Assembly (NCBI RefSeq): GCF_900182645.1 | Contig: NZ_FXTA01000001.1 | Location: 310,001 to 374,000, forward strand | From: Flavobacterium resistens | Lineage (GTDB): Bacteria; Bacteroidota; Bacteroidia; Flavobacteriales; Flavobacteriaceae | Reading direction: 5' to 3' | Length of the DNA stretch: 64,000 bases | Part shown: positions 48,441-59,700 of the stretch, piece after piece | How the letters are laid out: every line of letters begins with the position of its first letter | How positions within the stretch are numbered: position 1 is the first letter of the stretch | Translations under genes and position numbers: made by a program | The notes under the pieces: generated by a model | Database searches by the model: none | What the model was told of the DNA's origin: nothing | Seen by the model: only the letters and a program-made list of their open reading frames with translations

Positions 48441-50636
48441 TTAATTCATTTTTTCGCTTTCGCACCATTTTGTTTCCCATTCTTTAATAGATTCAACCAC
48501 TTTCAATTCATTAAATGGTTTGTTACTGGTAACCGATTCTCGTTGAGCTTGTAAAAACATTTTCCATCTTGGCCAATAAAATCCTTTATACATACCACCC
48601 CATGCTCTTGAAGCATAATCATTTAAATGTCCCTCGCCTCCCCAAAGCGTAATTATTGTTTTTGCATTTTTTAAATACAATTTCGATTCAGATTCAGAAC
48701 TTCCGTAATTCCATGCCGACTGCAGCCAATCTTTCAAATTATTTAAAGGCTGTCCTTTCATCATATTGTCTATTTCAAAAGCTTGTTTTTCTATCTTAGA
48801 AAATAATTCATCTCCTTTTTTCAAGTCTTTCGAATTATAAGCCGCCACACATTCCATTAACATTTCATCAATACAAAGCGAATAATAATGTCTTGACGCA
48901 TCAATCAAATCATATTGAAAAAGGTTCTTTTTATCAAAATTCTTAGCTTCTTTATTCAAAATATCCAAAGCCTGTTTCAGCTTTTCCTTATCACCCGGAT
49001 TTCCTTTAAATTCTGTTATTTTTAAAGTTGGTTTCTTAAAAAATAAATAAGCTCCCGCTTTATCATTCCACCAGCGTGTTTCCCAATATTTTGTACTATA
49101 AACCGATTCTACTAATAATTGCCAAGCTTTAAGAACCGCAGGAGAATTATCTTTACCATATCTCGCTTTCAAATAATTTTTCAACCACTCATTTACTGAT
49201 TCTTTCCCCAGCGTCCATGGAAGATCATAAATATATTCGTAAACCGATGAGTTATTATTCAATCCTTCCGGCATGACTCCGTAACCTACAACATTCCCTT
49301 TGTTTGTGTTTCTCATCAGGCTAATAAGTTCATTTCTGTAGAAATTAAAATCACCATAAACAGGATTTGATCCTCCGTAATTATGAACATAACCGTATGT
49401 CCATTGTTTTCCATAAAATGCCTCTTGATTTTCCCACACTTTATACCTATCATTTGCATAATCCTGAATAATCATCCTATCATTAGGAACTTTGCTCAGG
49501 AAGGCTTTTGTTGCTTCTTTCGTCCAAAATTCTTTATTATCGCCAAAAAGCCAGCCTTGCATTACCCATTTTGCTTTGGGTGCCGCATCATTAATAGCTT
49601 CAAAAATAGTTTTTCCGTAATCGGCTAATTCTTCATTTTTATGTCCTTCTGAAACTGGCGGTACTATTTCATTAAAAGAATCGGCCAGATAAAAATCAGA
49701 TTCTCCATATAACTTTGTATAAATTTCTATAAAGCGTTTTCCAATTTCTTTAAACAAAGGATCTTTAGAATCTAATAAATAAGTACTTTCAAAACCTCCA
49801 CCCGACCAGGATTTTAGTTCGCTTATTTTTGAATCAGGGTGTCTTTCTGCAAACGCTTTCGGAACATATCCACTAAAAGCGGGCACAACCGGATGCATTC
49901 CCAATGCTCTCATTTTTTGCAGAATTTTCTTTTGAACAATTTCTTTTTTATTGATCCATTCTTGTGGCAATGGACCATCTAGACTGTTTATATTTCCCAT
50001 TCGCTGCCAAGGCAAAAATGCAGGTCCCGCAAAATGCTTTTGTAATTGTTCGTCTGTTACACCATATTCTTTCCAAAGTAATTGCCAAACTGCCTCTTGC
50101 CCTTCTAATGCGGTAGGCAAATTAATACCATGCAAAGCCATCCAGTCAATTTCTTTTTCCCAGCGCTCCCAGTCCCACCATGGAGTCGTGTAACCAAAAG
50201 TACAGGCGTTTAAATATTCTCTATATTTAAAAGGAGTAGCTCCTTTCTTTGAATAAGAAGGCCACGTTTTAGGCAAATTGATTCTATTTCCTTCCCAACT
50301 GACTAAAACAGCACCAATATCTCTCAAAAAATTATAAGCCGCATAACAAATTACTGTATTTGATGTTGCTTTAATTTTTACTGCATTTGCTGTTGTTTCA
50401 ACTTCAAACCAATCTGAATCATCTCCTTCTTTACTTTCTATAATTTCCAGTTGAAAATCATTTGCGCGATTACCAATAAGCTTTTCGATTACAGCAAACG
50501 AACTTTTTGTTTTTTCTCCATTTTGAGAATACATATTGAAAATTAAAAAAAATAATACCATAAAATAAGTAAAACCACCAGCTGAAGCAGTCTCGTTTTT
50601 AATTCTCGAACAGTCAGTTTTCATATTATAACACAT
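48441..50636 (-). CDS. GH89 alpha-N-acetylglucosaminidase (NAGLU-like), exported
   Basis: A hydrophobic export segment (FTYFMVLFFLIFNMYSQ) is followed by the small N-terminal domain and the GH89 barrel: LNACTFGYTTPWWDWERWEKEIDWMALHGINLPTALEGQEAVW is the family hallmark. The acid/base Glu is in DSFNEIVPP near residue 322 and the nucleophile Glu in YGVMPEGLNNNS near 465. A C-terminal helical domain ends the protein. GH89 enzymes remove terminal alpha-linked GlcNAc. An alternative ATG at 50624 (MKTDC) is possible. The gene has its own HTCS-type promoter, about 275 bases upstream, with a terminator hairpin in the leader. The length of 731 aa is typical. Confidence 0.95.
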   Translation of the reverse strand: MCYNMKTDCSRIKNETASAGGFTYFMVLFFLIFNMYSQNGEKTKSSFAVIEKLIGNRANDFQLEIIESKEGDDSDWFEVETTANAVKIKATSNTVICYAAYNFLRDIGAVLVSWEGNRINLPKTWPSYSKKGATPFKYREYLNACTFGYTTPWWDWERWEKEIDWMALHGINLPTALEGQEAVWQLLWKEYGVTDEQLQKHFAGPAFLPWQRMGNINSLDGPLPQEWINKKEIVQKKILQKMRALGMHPVVPAFSGYVPKAFAERHPDSKISELKSWSGGGFESTYLLDSKDPLFKEIGKRFIEIYTKLYGESDFYLADSFNEIVPPVSEGHKNEELADYGKTIFEAINDAAPKAKWVMQGWLFGDNKEFWTKEATKAFLSKVPNDRMIIQDYANDRYKVWENQEAFYGKQWTYGYVHNYGGSNPVYGDFNFYRNELISLMRNTNKGNVVGYGVMPEGLNNNSSVYEYIYDLPWTLGKESVNEWLKNYLKARYGKDNSPAVLKAWQLLVESVYSTKYWETRWWNDKAGAYLFFKKPTLKITEFKGNPGDKEKLKQALDILNKEAKNFDKKNLFQYDLIDASRHYYSLCIDEMLMECVAAYNSKDLKKGDELFSKIEKQAFEIDNMMKGQPLNNLKDWLQSAWNYGSSESESKLYLKNAKTIITLWGGEGHLNDYASRAWGGMYKGFYWPRWKMFLQAQRESVTSNKPFNELKVVESIKEWETKWCESEKMN

Positions 50637-50788
50637 TTAAAAAATTATTATTTATCATTAATAAAACTCAGTTTACTATTCTCCGCGCAAGCGCAATTTA
50701 CTTGGCTATGAGCTAAATCTCATGAATTTTAAAATTTGTTCTAATGAGCTCTAAAAATTATATTTCGGATTTGTACTTATAAAAAATA

Positions 50789-50810
50789 GGAGATTATTTT
50801 ATTAATCTCC
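50789..50810 (-). terminator. Intrinsic terminator inside the GH89 leader
   Basis: An 8-bp perfect stem (arms 50789-50796 and 50803-50810, six-base loop) is followed on the minus strand by TATTTTTT. It stands between the HTCS-type promoter (50911-50966) and the GH89 start (50636), so it would end or attenuate transcripts before the enzyme gene. Confidence 0.65.
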
Positions 50811-50836
50811 CATTTAGTAAAACCATAAAAACAAAC

Positions 50837-50893
50837 TTAATCCTTTAGATAAAAAACCAATGCTTCTCTTGTGTCTGTGAGTTGCAGACTCAT
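50837..50893 (-). CDS. Possible 18-codon leader peptide before GH89
   Basis: An ATG at 50893 opens MSLQLTDTREALVFYLKD and stops at 50837. The predicted transcript start from the -7 element at 50911-50918 would be about 10-15 bases upstream, and the intrinsic terminator follows 27 bases after the stop. The frame is open further upstream to about 50924 and also reads protein-like, so this could be the relic of a longer gene. A hairpin (GTCTG/CAGAC) lies within it. It may be a leader peptide, a remnant or coincidence. Confidence 0.3.
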   Translation of the reverse strand: MSLQLTDTREALVFYLKD

Positions 50894-50910
50894 TAGATTT
50901 TCACTTGAAG

Positions 50911-50966
50911 TAAAATTATAGATATTGAATTTTTAACGAATGGACACATTATTCATTATTATAGAC
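50911..50966 (-). promoter_or_regulatory. HTCS-type promoter upstream of GH89
   Basis: Minus strand: GTCTATA (50960-50966; four of seven bases match the distal half-site), 14 bases, GTCCATT (50939-50945; exact), 20 bases, TAATTTTA (50911-50918; TAnnTTTG with one mismatch). The spacings equal those of the susC and inositol oxygenase promoters. Confidence 0.65.
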
Positions 50967-51207
50967 ATTTTGTACAAATACAAGCTAAAAAACCATGAAG
51001 ATTATTTGAATTCCAATCAATTTGACCAAAATCAAGCTATTTTATAAAAAATCTTTAAGCTTAAACATTACAATCTTTTGTTCTTTAATGAGTAAATGAA
51101 AACTCAAAACATCTTAATTATATAACATTAATCTGAAATCATGTAAAAGAAAGGAAAATCTTATTTCTACTTTCATAGATGAATTAACACCAAAAATTCT
51201 GAATTCT

Positions 51208-51282
51208 ATGAAACATTTTTACTTCAAAATATACATTGCTGTTTTTTCAATTTCGATAATAAATTCCCCATTTATTATGTGA
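51208..51282 (+). other. Short 24-codon frame, signal-peptide-like
   Basis: In the 400-base stretch between the GH89 promoter and the receiver gene, an ATG opens MKHFYFKIYIAVFSISIINS and stops after 24 codons. The shape (Lys, hydrophobic run) is that of a signal peptide or tiny membrane peptide, and it may be the broken start of a lost gene. The rest of 50972-51295 shows nothing else I can support. Confidence 0.25.
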
Positions 51283-51295
51283 CAGATTTATTGAA

Positions 51296-51330
51296 TCGCA
51301 CTTCCTAATTCACCAAAATAATAAGTGCGA
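51296..51330 (+). promoter_or_regulatory. Dyad upstream of the receiver gene
   Basis: Perfect 8-base arms TCGCACTT (51296-51303) and AAGTGCGA (51323-51330), 19 bases apart, end 35 bases before the start codon at 51366. It is GC-richer than its surroundings. It may be an operator or a 5' UTR hairpin. Confidence 0.4.
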
Positions 51331-51365
51331 AGGATTATCATCTTTTAACAAAACCAAAAACACAT

Positions 51366-51743
51366 ATGATTTATAAAAATATACTGCAAATTGACGATGA
51401 TGTTGACGATTGCGAATTTTTCATGGAAGCACTTCAGGCAGTTTCCGATGCTGATTATACTGCAATGCATAATTCGGTTGAAGCGCTCAACAGATTAATT
51501 CGCCAAGAACTTATTCCAGACATTATTTTTCTTGATTTGAATATGCCAATTATGTCAGGTTTTGAATTTTTAGTCGCTATTAAAACACAGAAGATTATTC
51601 AGGATATTCCAGTAGTTATTTTTTCTACTTCTCAATTTGAAGAAACAAAACTAAAGGCCAGAAATTATGGTGCAAAAGAATTTATTTCAAAACCGAGTGA
51701 TTTTAACGAATTAAAGAAGATTATAAGTGATTTTACGGTATAG
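51366..51743 (+). CDS. Stand-alone receiver-domain response regulator
   Basis: The 125-residue protein is a single receiver domain: QIDDDVDDCEFF (acidic pocket), IIFLDLNMPIMSGFEFL (phospho-accepting Asp near 58), FSTSQF (Thr/Ser switch) and SKPSDFNEL (conserved Lys). It has no output domain, so it probably shuttles phosphate or controls a partner by binding. It resembles the small regulators partnered with phytochrome-like or CHASE3 kinases. A CHASE3 kinase is encoded 84 bases downstream and is the likely partner. Confidence 0.92.
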   Translation: MIYKNILQIDDDVDDCEFFMEALQAVSDADYTAMHNSVEALNRLIRQELIPDIIFLDLNMPIMSGFEFLVAIKTQKIIQDIPVVIFSTSQFEETKLKARNYGAKEFISKPSDFNELKKIISDFTV

Positions 51744-51827
51744 TGAATTTTTCAAAAATGCAAAATATGCCCATTTTAAAATAAGTCATTTTTTATTATT
51801 TAATGCGATTTTCTTAATAGAAAGACA

Positions 51828-53288
51828 ATGAAGTTATCAACTCAAATAATTTTAGCCTTTACGCTCATCATTTTGCTTTCTGCTGCAGATTCGTATACCA
51901 ATTACAGGCTGTCTCTCAAAGTTAATCAAAACTCAGAGTTTCTTTCAAAATCAGAAGCTGTCATTCGAAATTCAAATAAAACCCATCGCGCCATTTTACA
52001 AATGCAAAATGCCGTTCGGGGCTATTTACTGACTAATGACACAACCTATCTGGCACCTTATTATAGCGGAATAGAAAAAGTTCCGGACTTTTTTGTAGAA
52101 CAACATACGCTCATTGACAGCAATACGATTCAGTCTTCTATTTTAGATTCGATAAGTATTCTTCATTCGGAATGGCTCTCTTTTACATCCGAATTAATTC
52201 GGGCACGAAGAGAAAATCCTAAAACGTACCAATATCTTTTAGACACTAAACTTAAGAAACATATTGGTAAAAACATTAACGATTCGATTACAAAAAAATT
52301 TAAAAGATTTGAGAAAATCGAATACAAAACCAGAGCCCATCACAGTGAAATGTTGCTGCATTCTCTAAACAAAGCGCGAAGTTATTCACTGGTTTTTTTA
52401 TCACTTACCATTTTTGTTGGAATATGTAGCACGACTTACATCGTAATTATGATTACAAAACGAATAAATTCGATGGTTCGGGTCGCCGACACGATTTCAA
52501 AAGGACGTTTCACTATTGTTCGGGATTTTAAAAATGATGAACTAAGCGCACTCGCGGCATCTTTGAATATTATGTCACGCCGACTCGAAAAGAATATTCA
52601 GGAACTAGAAAACAAAAACGAAGAACTTAACAAATTTGCCTACGTTGTTTCCCATGATTTAAAAGCACCGCTTAGGGGAATTTACAATGTAATAAGCTGG
52701 ATTGAGGAAGATTTGTCAAGCGAACTTTCTCCCGCTTTAAGAAATTATCTGAATATTATTCCGAAAAGGACACAGCGCATGGAAGCTTTGATTAACGGAC
52801 TTTTGGATTACGCCCGCATCAACAGAAAAACTTCTCCCGAAATTGTTGATACAAATACGCTTGTTCAAGAAATCGCTCAATCTATTGTTCCGAGAGAATT
52901 CAAACTCGAAATCATAAATCTACCTGAACTTGTTACTGAGCGTCTAAAACTGGAACAGGTTTTTTCGAATCTAATAAGCAATGCAGTCAAATATTCAAAA
53001 CCTGAAAATCCTTATATCGAAATAAAGTGCCAGAAAGTACTCAACTATTATGAATTTTCAGTAACAGACAATGGAATTGGAATCGATGAAGAATATCATC
53101 AAAAAATATTTGAAATTTTCCAGACGCTGAGAGAGAAAAACGAAATGGAAAGCACCGGAGTTGGACTCGCCATTGTTAAAAAAATTATCGATGATCAGGG
53201 AGAAAGTATACATGTAGAATCAAAACTGGGTGAAGGAACTAAATTCACTTTTACCTGGAGAAATAACAAACAGTATGAGAAAGCCTAA
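51828..53288 (+). CDS. CHASE3-HAMP sensor histidine kinase
   Basis: Membrane segments near residues 5-24 and 183-205 bracket a helical CHASE3 domain (ILQMQNAVRGYLLTNDTTYLAPYYSG is its hallmark). A HAMP domain follows (ITKRINSMVRVADTISKGRF) and then a short coiled coil. The H-box is YVVSHDLKAPLRGIYNVI near residue 278, of the phytochrome-like HisKA kind. The HATPase_c domain has NLISNAVKYSKP, VTDNGIGI and STGVGLAIVKKI. The sensed signal is unknown. The next gene, another receiver, starts inside its last codons (14-bp overlap), so this kinase sits between two possible phosphate acceptors. Confidence 0.93.
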   Translation: MKLSTQIILAFTLIILLSAADSYTNYRLSLKVNQNSEFLSKSEAVIRNSNKTHRAILQMQNAVRGYLLTNDTTYLAPYYSGIEKVPDFFVEQHTLIDSNTIQSSILDSISILHSEWLSFTSELIRARRENPKTYQYLLDTKLKKHIGKNINDSITKKFKRFEKIEYKTRAHHSEMLLHSLNKARSYSLVFLSLTIFVGICSTTYIVIMITKRINSMVRVADTISKGRFTIVRDFKNDELSALAASLNIMSRRLEKNIQELENKNEELNKFAYVVSHDLKAPLRGIYNVISWIEEDLSSELSPALRNYLNIIPKRTQRMEALINGLLDYARINRKTSPEIVDTNTLVQEIAQSIVPREFKLEIINLPELVTERLKLEQVFSNLISNAVKYSKPENPYIEIKCQKVLNYYEFSVTDNGIGIDEEYHQKIFEIFQTLREKNEMESTGVGLAIVKKIIDDQGESIHVESKLGEGTKFTFTWRNNKQYEKA

Positions 53289-53706
53289 TATTTTATTAAT
53301 TGAAGATGATGAACTCGATACAATTTCGGTTGAGCGTTCATTAAAAAAGCTAGAGATCCAATATTTTCTCCATACGGCTTATAATGGACTTGAAGCTCTT
53401 CAAATGCTAAGAAATACGGAAAATCCGCTTGTTCCAGATGTAATTTTGCTGGATATCAATATGCCAAAAATGAATGGAATTGAATTTCTGAAAATCCTGA
53501 GAACCGATGAAAATTTAAAAGATTTAAAAGTATTCATCATGACGACTTCTTCTGAAAGCAGTGATCGTATTACTGCCGAAAAATTAGGCATTTCAGGATA
53601 TATTATAAAGCCTTTAAATTACACCGACAACACCAAAAGATCAGATTCTATGGATGCTTTCGTACAGTTTCATCTTAGGAAGATTTTACTCAATGAAAAC
53701 GTTTAA
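53275..53706 (+). CDS. Rcp1-like stand-alone receiver protein
   Basis: I use the ATG at 53275 (MRKPNILLIEDDELDTISVERSL); a longer frame to 53230 lies wholly inside the kinase gene. The 143-residue receiver has EDDELD, VILLDINMPKMNGIEFL (phospho-Asp near 63), MTTSSES and IKPLNY (conserved Lys). The form with a long alpha4 region and a C-terminal helix (DAFVQFHLRKILL) resembles cyanobacterial Rcp1-type regulators that pair with phytochrome-like kinases. Overlap with the kinase gene indicates coupled translation and a direct partnership. Confidence 0.9.
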   Translation: MRKPNILLIEDDELDTISVERSLKKLEIQYFLHTAYNGLEALQMLRNTENPLVPDVILLDINMPKMNGIEFLKILRTDENLKDLKVFIMTTSSESSDRITAEKLGISGYIIKPLNYTDNTKRSDSMDAFVQFHLRKILLNENV

Positions 53707-53769
53707 ACAATTATTAATAATTAACCTCGAATCACCAAAAACAAATCCTTCAGCAAAGATTTACCAATT

Positions 53770-56700
53770 ATGAAAAATAAGACGCATAACGATAAAATAT
53801 TAAAAAATGACATGCTGGTTGCTCTGCCTGTTATTACAGATGAAATAAAACCTAACAGCAAAAGCAAGAAAACCAAAACTGAGGAATCAATTCTTAGTGA
53901 CGCTGAGTTTCTGAAAATTTTGCTGAAAGTAAAAAATGGTAATTTCTCCCAACGTTTCCCTACCGATCAGGATGGGACAAAAAGAGCTATCTGCGATACG
54001 TTAAATGAAATTATTGACCTGAACGAAAGAATGGTTTTTGAATTTCAGAAGGTTGGAAAAAGTATCGGTAAACAAGGAAAACTAACGAACCGAGTAGTTT
54101 TAGATGGCGCACGGGGTTCCTGGAGTTCCTGTGTCGATTCTGTAAATACCCTAATTTCTGATTTAGTTCACCCTACAATTGAAATTGCGCACGTAATTAC
54201 CTCAGTTGCAAAAGGAAATTTATCACAGGAAATGCCTTTAGCTATTGAGGGAAATCCGCTGCAGGGAGAATTCCTCAGAATTGCAAAAGAGGTAAACGCA
54301 ATGGTAAAACAGCTGAACCTTTTTTCTATGGAAGTTACGCGTGTGGCGCGTGAAGTGGGTACCGAAGGAAAACTGGGCGGCCAAGCAAAAGTTCGCGGTG
54401 TTGGTGGAGTTTGGAAAGATTTGACCGATTCAGTAAATAAAATGGCTTCCAATCTTACCGGACAAGTTAGAAATATCGCCGATGTAACAACCGCGGTGGC
54501 AAAAGGAGATTTATCCAAAAAAATTACCGTTGACGTAAAAGGAGAAATTCAGGAATTAAAAAATACCATCAATACGATGGTAGATCAGCTGAACTCGTTT
54601 TCTTCTGAAGTAACCCGTGTGGCGCGTGAAGTGGGTACCGAAGGAAAACTGGGCGGTCAGGCTCAGGTAAAAGGTGTTGGTGGAACCTGGAAAGATTTAA
54701 CGGATTCGGTAAACCAAATGGCATCGAACCTTACTGGACAAGTACGTAATATTGCCGATGTAACAACAGCCGTAGCAAAAGGAGATTTATCCAAAAAAAT
54801 TACGGTTGACGTAAAAGGGGAAATTCTGGAATTAAAAGATACCATTAATACGATGGTGGATCAGTTGAACTCCTTTTCTTCCGAAGTAACCCGTGTGGCT
54901 CGTGAAGTGGGTTCCGAAGGAAAACTTGGAGGACAAGCGCGTGTGCGTGGTGTCGGCGGAGTTTGGAAAGATTTGACAGATTCGGTAAACCAAATGGCGT
55001 CCAACTTAACCGGACAAGTACGTAACATTGCCGAAGTAACAACCGCCGTTGCAAAAGGCGATTTATCGAAAAAAATTACCGTAAACGTTGAGGGAGAAAT
55101 CCTCGAATTAAAAAATACCATCAATACCATGGTGGATCAGCTGAACTCTTTTGGTGCCGAGGTAACTCGTGTGGCACGTGAGGTTGGTTCAGAAGGAAAA
55201 CTCGGTGGTCAGGCCAAAGTAAAAGGTGTTGGCGGAACCTGGAAAGATTTAACCGATTCGGTGAACCAAATGGCATCCAACTTAACCGGACAAGTACGAA
55301 ATATTGCCGAAGTTACCACAGCCGTAGCAAATGGCGACCTTTCGAAAAAAATTACAGCTGTTGCTGAAGGTGAAATTCTCGAATTGAAAAAAACCATTAA
55401 CACAATGGTGGACCAGCTGAACTCCTTCTCTTCTGAGGTTACGCGTGTGGCGCTTGAGGTTGGTACAGAAGGAAAACTAGGCGGTCAGGCAAAAGTAAAA
55501 GGTGTCGGCGGAACCTGGAAAGATTTAACGGATTCTGTGAACCAAATGGCATCCAACTTAACAGGACAAGTACGTAACATTGCCGAAGTAACAACAGCCG
55601 TAGCAAAAGGAGATTTATCACGTCAAATTACCGTTGATACCAAAGGAGAGATTTTGGAACTTAAAAACACTATTAATACGATGGTGGGTCAGCTGAATTC
55701 CTTTGCATCTGAGGTAACTCGTGTAGCGCGTGAGGTAGGTACTGAAGGAAAACTGGGAGGACAAGCCCAGGTTGAAGGTGTTGGCGGAACATGGAAAGAT
55801 TTAACGGATTCTGTGAACCAAATGGCATCCAACTTAACCGGACAAGTTCGTAATATCGCCGAAGTTACAACTGCCGTGGCAAAAGGAGATTTATCACTCC
55901 AGATTACGGTTGACGTAAAAGGAGAAATTCTAGAATTAAAAAATACAATTAACACCATGGTGGATCAGCTTCGAGGCTTTGCTTCGGAGGTTACAAGGGT
56001 TTCGCGTGAAGTTGGTACCGAAGGAAAACTGGGAGGACAAGCAAACGTTCCCGGAGTTGCCGGAACTTGGAAAGATTTAACAGATTCTGTTAATCAAATG
56101 GCAGGAAATCTAACCGCTCAGGTGCGTAACATTGCCGATGTGGCGATTGCGGTTGCCAACGGCGATATGTCCCGAAAAATTACGGTTGACGTAGCCGGGG
56201 AAATTCTACAATTAAAAGAAACACTAAATACAATGGTGGATCAGCTTCGTGAATTTGCCTCTGAGGTAACTCGTGTGGCGCGTGAAGTTGGTACTGAAGG
56301 AAAATTGGGAGGTCAAGCAAATGTACCAGGCGTTGCCGGAACTTGGAAAGATTTAACCGATTCGGTGAACCAAATGGCGGGTAACTTAACTACGCAGGTT
56401 CGTAATATTGCCGAAGTTACAATTGCCGTTGCCAACGGAGATATGTCTAAAAAAATTACGGCAGACGTTCGTGGAGAAATTCTTCAATTAAAAGAAACTG
56501 TAAATACTATGGTGGATCAGCTTCGTGCTTTTGCTTCTGAGGTAACTCGTGTGGCGCGTGAAGTAGGTACTGACGGAAAACTGGGCGGGCAGGCGTTCGT
56601 TCCTGGTGTTGCCGGAACATGGAAAGATTTAACGGATTCGGTGAACCAAATGGCATCGAATTTAACCGGTCAGGTTCGTAATATTGCTGATGTTACGAAA

Positions 56701-59700
56701 GCTGTAGCAAATGGTGACCTTTCTAAACAAATTACTGTTGACGTAAAAGGTGAAATTCTGGATTTGAAAAACACTTTCAACACGATGGTGGAACAGTTGA
56801 ATTCCTTTTCTTCTGAGGTTACGCGTGTAGCGCGTGAAGTGGGTACGGAAGGAAAATTAGGAGGACAATCGGAAGTAAAAGGTGTTGCCGGAACATGGAA
56901 AGATTTAACGGATTCGGTTAACGTTATGGCGTCGAATTTAACGGGACAAGTTCGTGGAATCGCAAAAGTTGTAACTTCTGTAGCAAAAGGAAATCTGAAA
57001 CAAAAACTTTCTATTGATGCTAAAGGTGAAGTAGCACAATTAACTGATACAATCAACGAAATGATTGATACGCTCGCGACTTTCTCCGATCAGGTTACAA
57101 CTGTGGCGCGTGAAGTTGGTGCCGAAGGAAAACTGGGAGGACAAGCAAACGTTCCCGGAGCTTCTGGAACCTGGAAAAACTTGACGGAAAATGTAAATCA
57201 GTTAGCGGCAAATCTTACGACTCAGGTACGTGCAATTTCTGAGGTTGCATCGGCGGTAACGCAAGGAGATTTGACGAGAACAATTGGTGTTGAAGCAAAA
57301 GGCGAAGTTGAAGCGCTTAAAGATACTATCAACCAAATGATTTCAAATCTTAAAGCAACAACTTTACGAAATCAGGAACAAGACTGGCTGAAATCGAATT
57401 TAGCTAAATTTACGCAAATGCTTCAAGGTCAAAAAGAATTGAATGCAGTTACTAAAAAAATCCTTTCCGAGCTTGCTGCGGTTGTTACTGCGCAGCACGG
57501 ACTTTTCTATATTTTAGAAGAAGGCGAAGATTTTATGGATTCAAAATTGAATCTGATCGCTTCTTATGCTTACATTAAAAGAAAAGATTCTATTACGCAA
57601 TATGCAATGGGTGAAGGACTTATTGGTCAGGTTGCGATTGAAAAGGAACGCGTAATTTTAAGCAATGTTCCGAAAGATTATATCCGTATAAACTCCGGAC
57701 TTGGAGATGCTAAACCAAAAGATGTTATCATTCTTCCAGTTTTATTTGAAGGAAGACTTAAAGCGGTAATTGAATTAGCCTCACTTGATACTTTTAATCA
57801 GACACACTTAGATTTCCTTGAAGGTTTAACGGAAAGTATCGGAATTGTATTGAATACCATTGAATCTAATTCGAGAACCGAAGAATTATTGGTTCAGTCG
57901 CAATCGTTGGCAAACGAGCTGAAAAGCCAGCAGGAAGTATTGAAAAATACCAATGAGGAACTCGAAGAAAAAGCGATTTTATTGGCCAATCAAAAAGAAG
58001 AAGTTGAACAGAAAAACCAGGAAGTTGAGGTTGCGAGAAAAGCATTGGAAGAAAAAGCCGATCAGCTTACATTAACATCCAAATACAAATCGGAATTCCT
58101 TGCCAATATGTCGCATGAGCTAAGAACGCCGTTGAACAGTTTGCAGATTTTGGCTAATGAATTAATCGCCAATCGTGACGGAAATTTATCTGAAAAACAA
58201 ATTCAGTTTGCCAAAACAATCAATTCCTGCGGTGATGACCTTATTCAGTTGATCAATGACATTCTAGATCTTTCTAAAATTGAATCTGGTTATATTTCTG
58301 TGGATTACAATCCAATTAGTTTTGCTGAAATAAGCCGATTTGTGGAATCAACCTTCAATCCTATTTCGCAGGCAAAACATCTTGATTTTGAAATTTTGAT
58401 GGACGACAATCTTCCTGAATTAATGGAAACCGATTCACAGCGATTAAATCAGATTCTGAAAAATCTATTATCGAATTCATTCAAATTTACCGAAAAAGGT
58501 CAAGTCCGATTAAGCATTTACAAAGCAGATAATAATTGGAAAACTAAAAACAATAATCTGGAAAATGCAGAAGCTGTAGTAGCATTCGAGATTTCAGATA
58601 CCGGAATCGGAATTTCAAAAGAAAAACAAAACATCATTTTTGAAGCTTTCCAGCAAGCAGAAGGTTCTACAAGCCGTAAATATGGCGGAACCGGCTTAGG
58701 ATTATCCATCAGCCGTGGACTTTCTGATTTATTGGGCGGAAGTATCGAACTCGAAAGTGACACCAATATTGGAAGTAAATTCACTTTATTTCTGCCACTA
58801 AAATCCGTTCATCTTGTTGAAATTGAAGACATAAGTGTCAATGAAGAAACAAATGTAATTCACGCCGGAAAAAGCCGTTTAAAATCGCTTCCGTCAGCTA
58901 GTTTCAATAAATCAGATGTTGATTTGTATTTTGTGGATGAGGTTGGTGACGACCGCGCTAATATTAGACCAAATGACAAAATTCTTTTAATTGCTGAAGA
59001 CAATATCACTTTTGCCAAAATCCTTCTGGAAAGAGCGCATCAGCATGATATTAAAGCTGTTGTAACAACTAAAGGAAATGATGTAATTGATTATATCAAT
59101 CAGTTTCAGCCTCACGCCATCACAATGGATTTGAATATGCCTGATACTAGTGGCTGGAAAATTCTCGATCGTCTGAAAACTGATTTTACCTTGAGACACA
59201 TTCCCGTTTATATCATTTCGGGAGAAGATGAAAGAAATAAAGGCTTAAAACGCGGCGCCAGAAACTTTCTTGTGAAACCAGTAAAAAATGATTTATTGAC
59301 TGCGCTATTTAATGACATTCATGATTTCAAAAACAAAAAAGAAAAAAACCTTCTTGTGGTTGACGATAATCCAGTGGATTTAAAGCGAATTGTCGAGGCT
59401 GTAAAAGGTGATGACATTTCAATTTCAACGGCTTTAACAGCAAAAGCAGCTGTAGAACTCATAAAAGAAAAATCCTTCGACTGTATTATATTGGATTTAT
59501 TTCTTCCAGATGCTGATGGCCTTGACTTAATTAATGATCTCGAAAATAATATAAACAGTCAGGAAACCGCCATAATTATCCATTCTGCAGGCGATGTCAA
59601 TAAAAAACAAAGAAGTAAACTCAGTCGTTTTGCATATAGTATTATAACAAAAAGTGCCGTTTCAATTGATGAATTGGTCGATCAGACTGCCCTATTCCTT

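Noticed and set aside
54168..57056. Several long minus-strand open frames opposite the HAMP repeats
   Set aside because: They repeat with the same 276-bp period as the plus-strand gene and mirror its codon pattern. They have no start context, signal or family resemblance, so they are antisense shadows.
54334..57369. CRISPR-like regular repeats
   Set aside because: Period 276 bp, fully coding, no short palindromic repeat with unique spacers, no cas genes.
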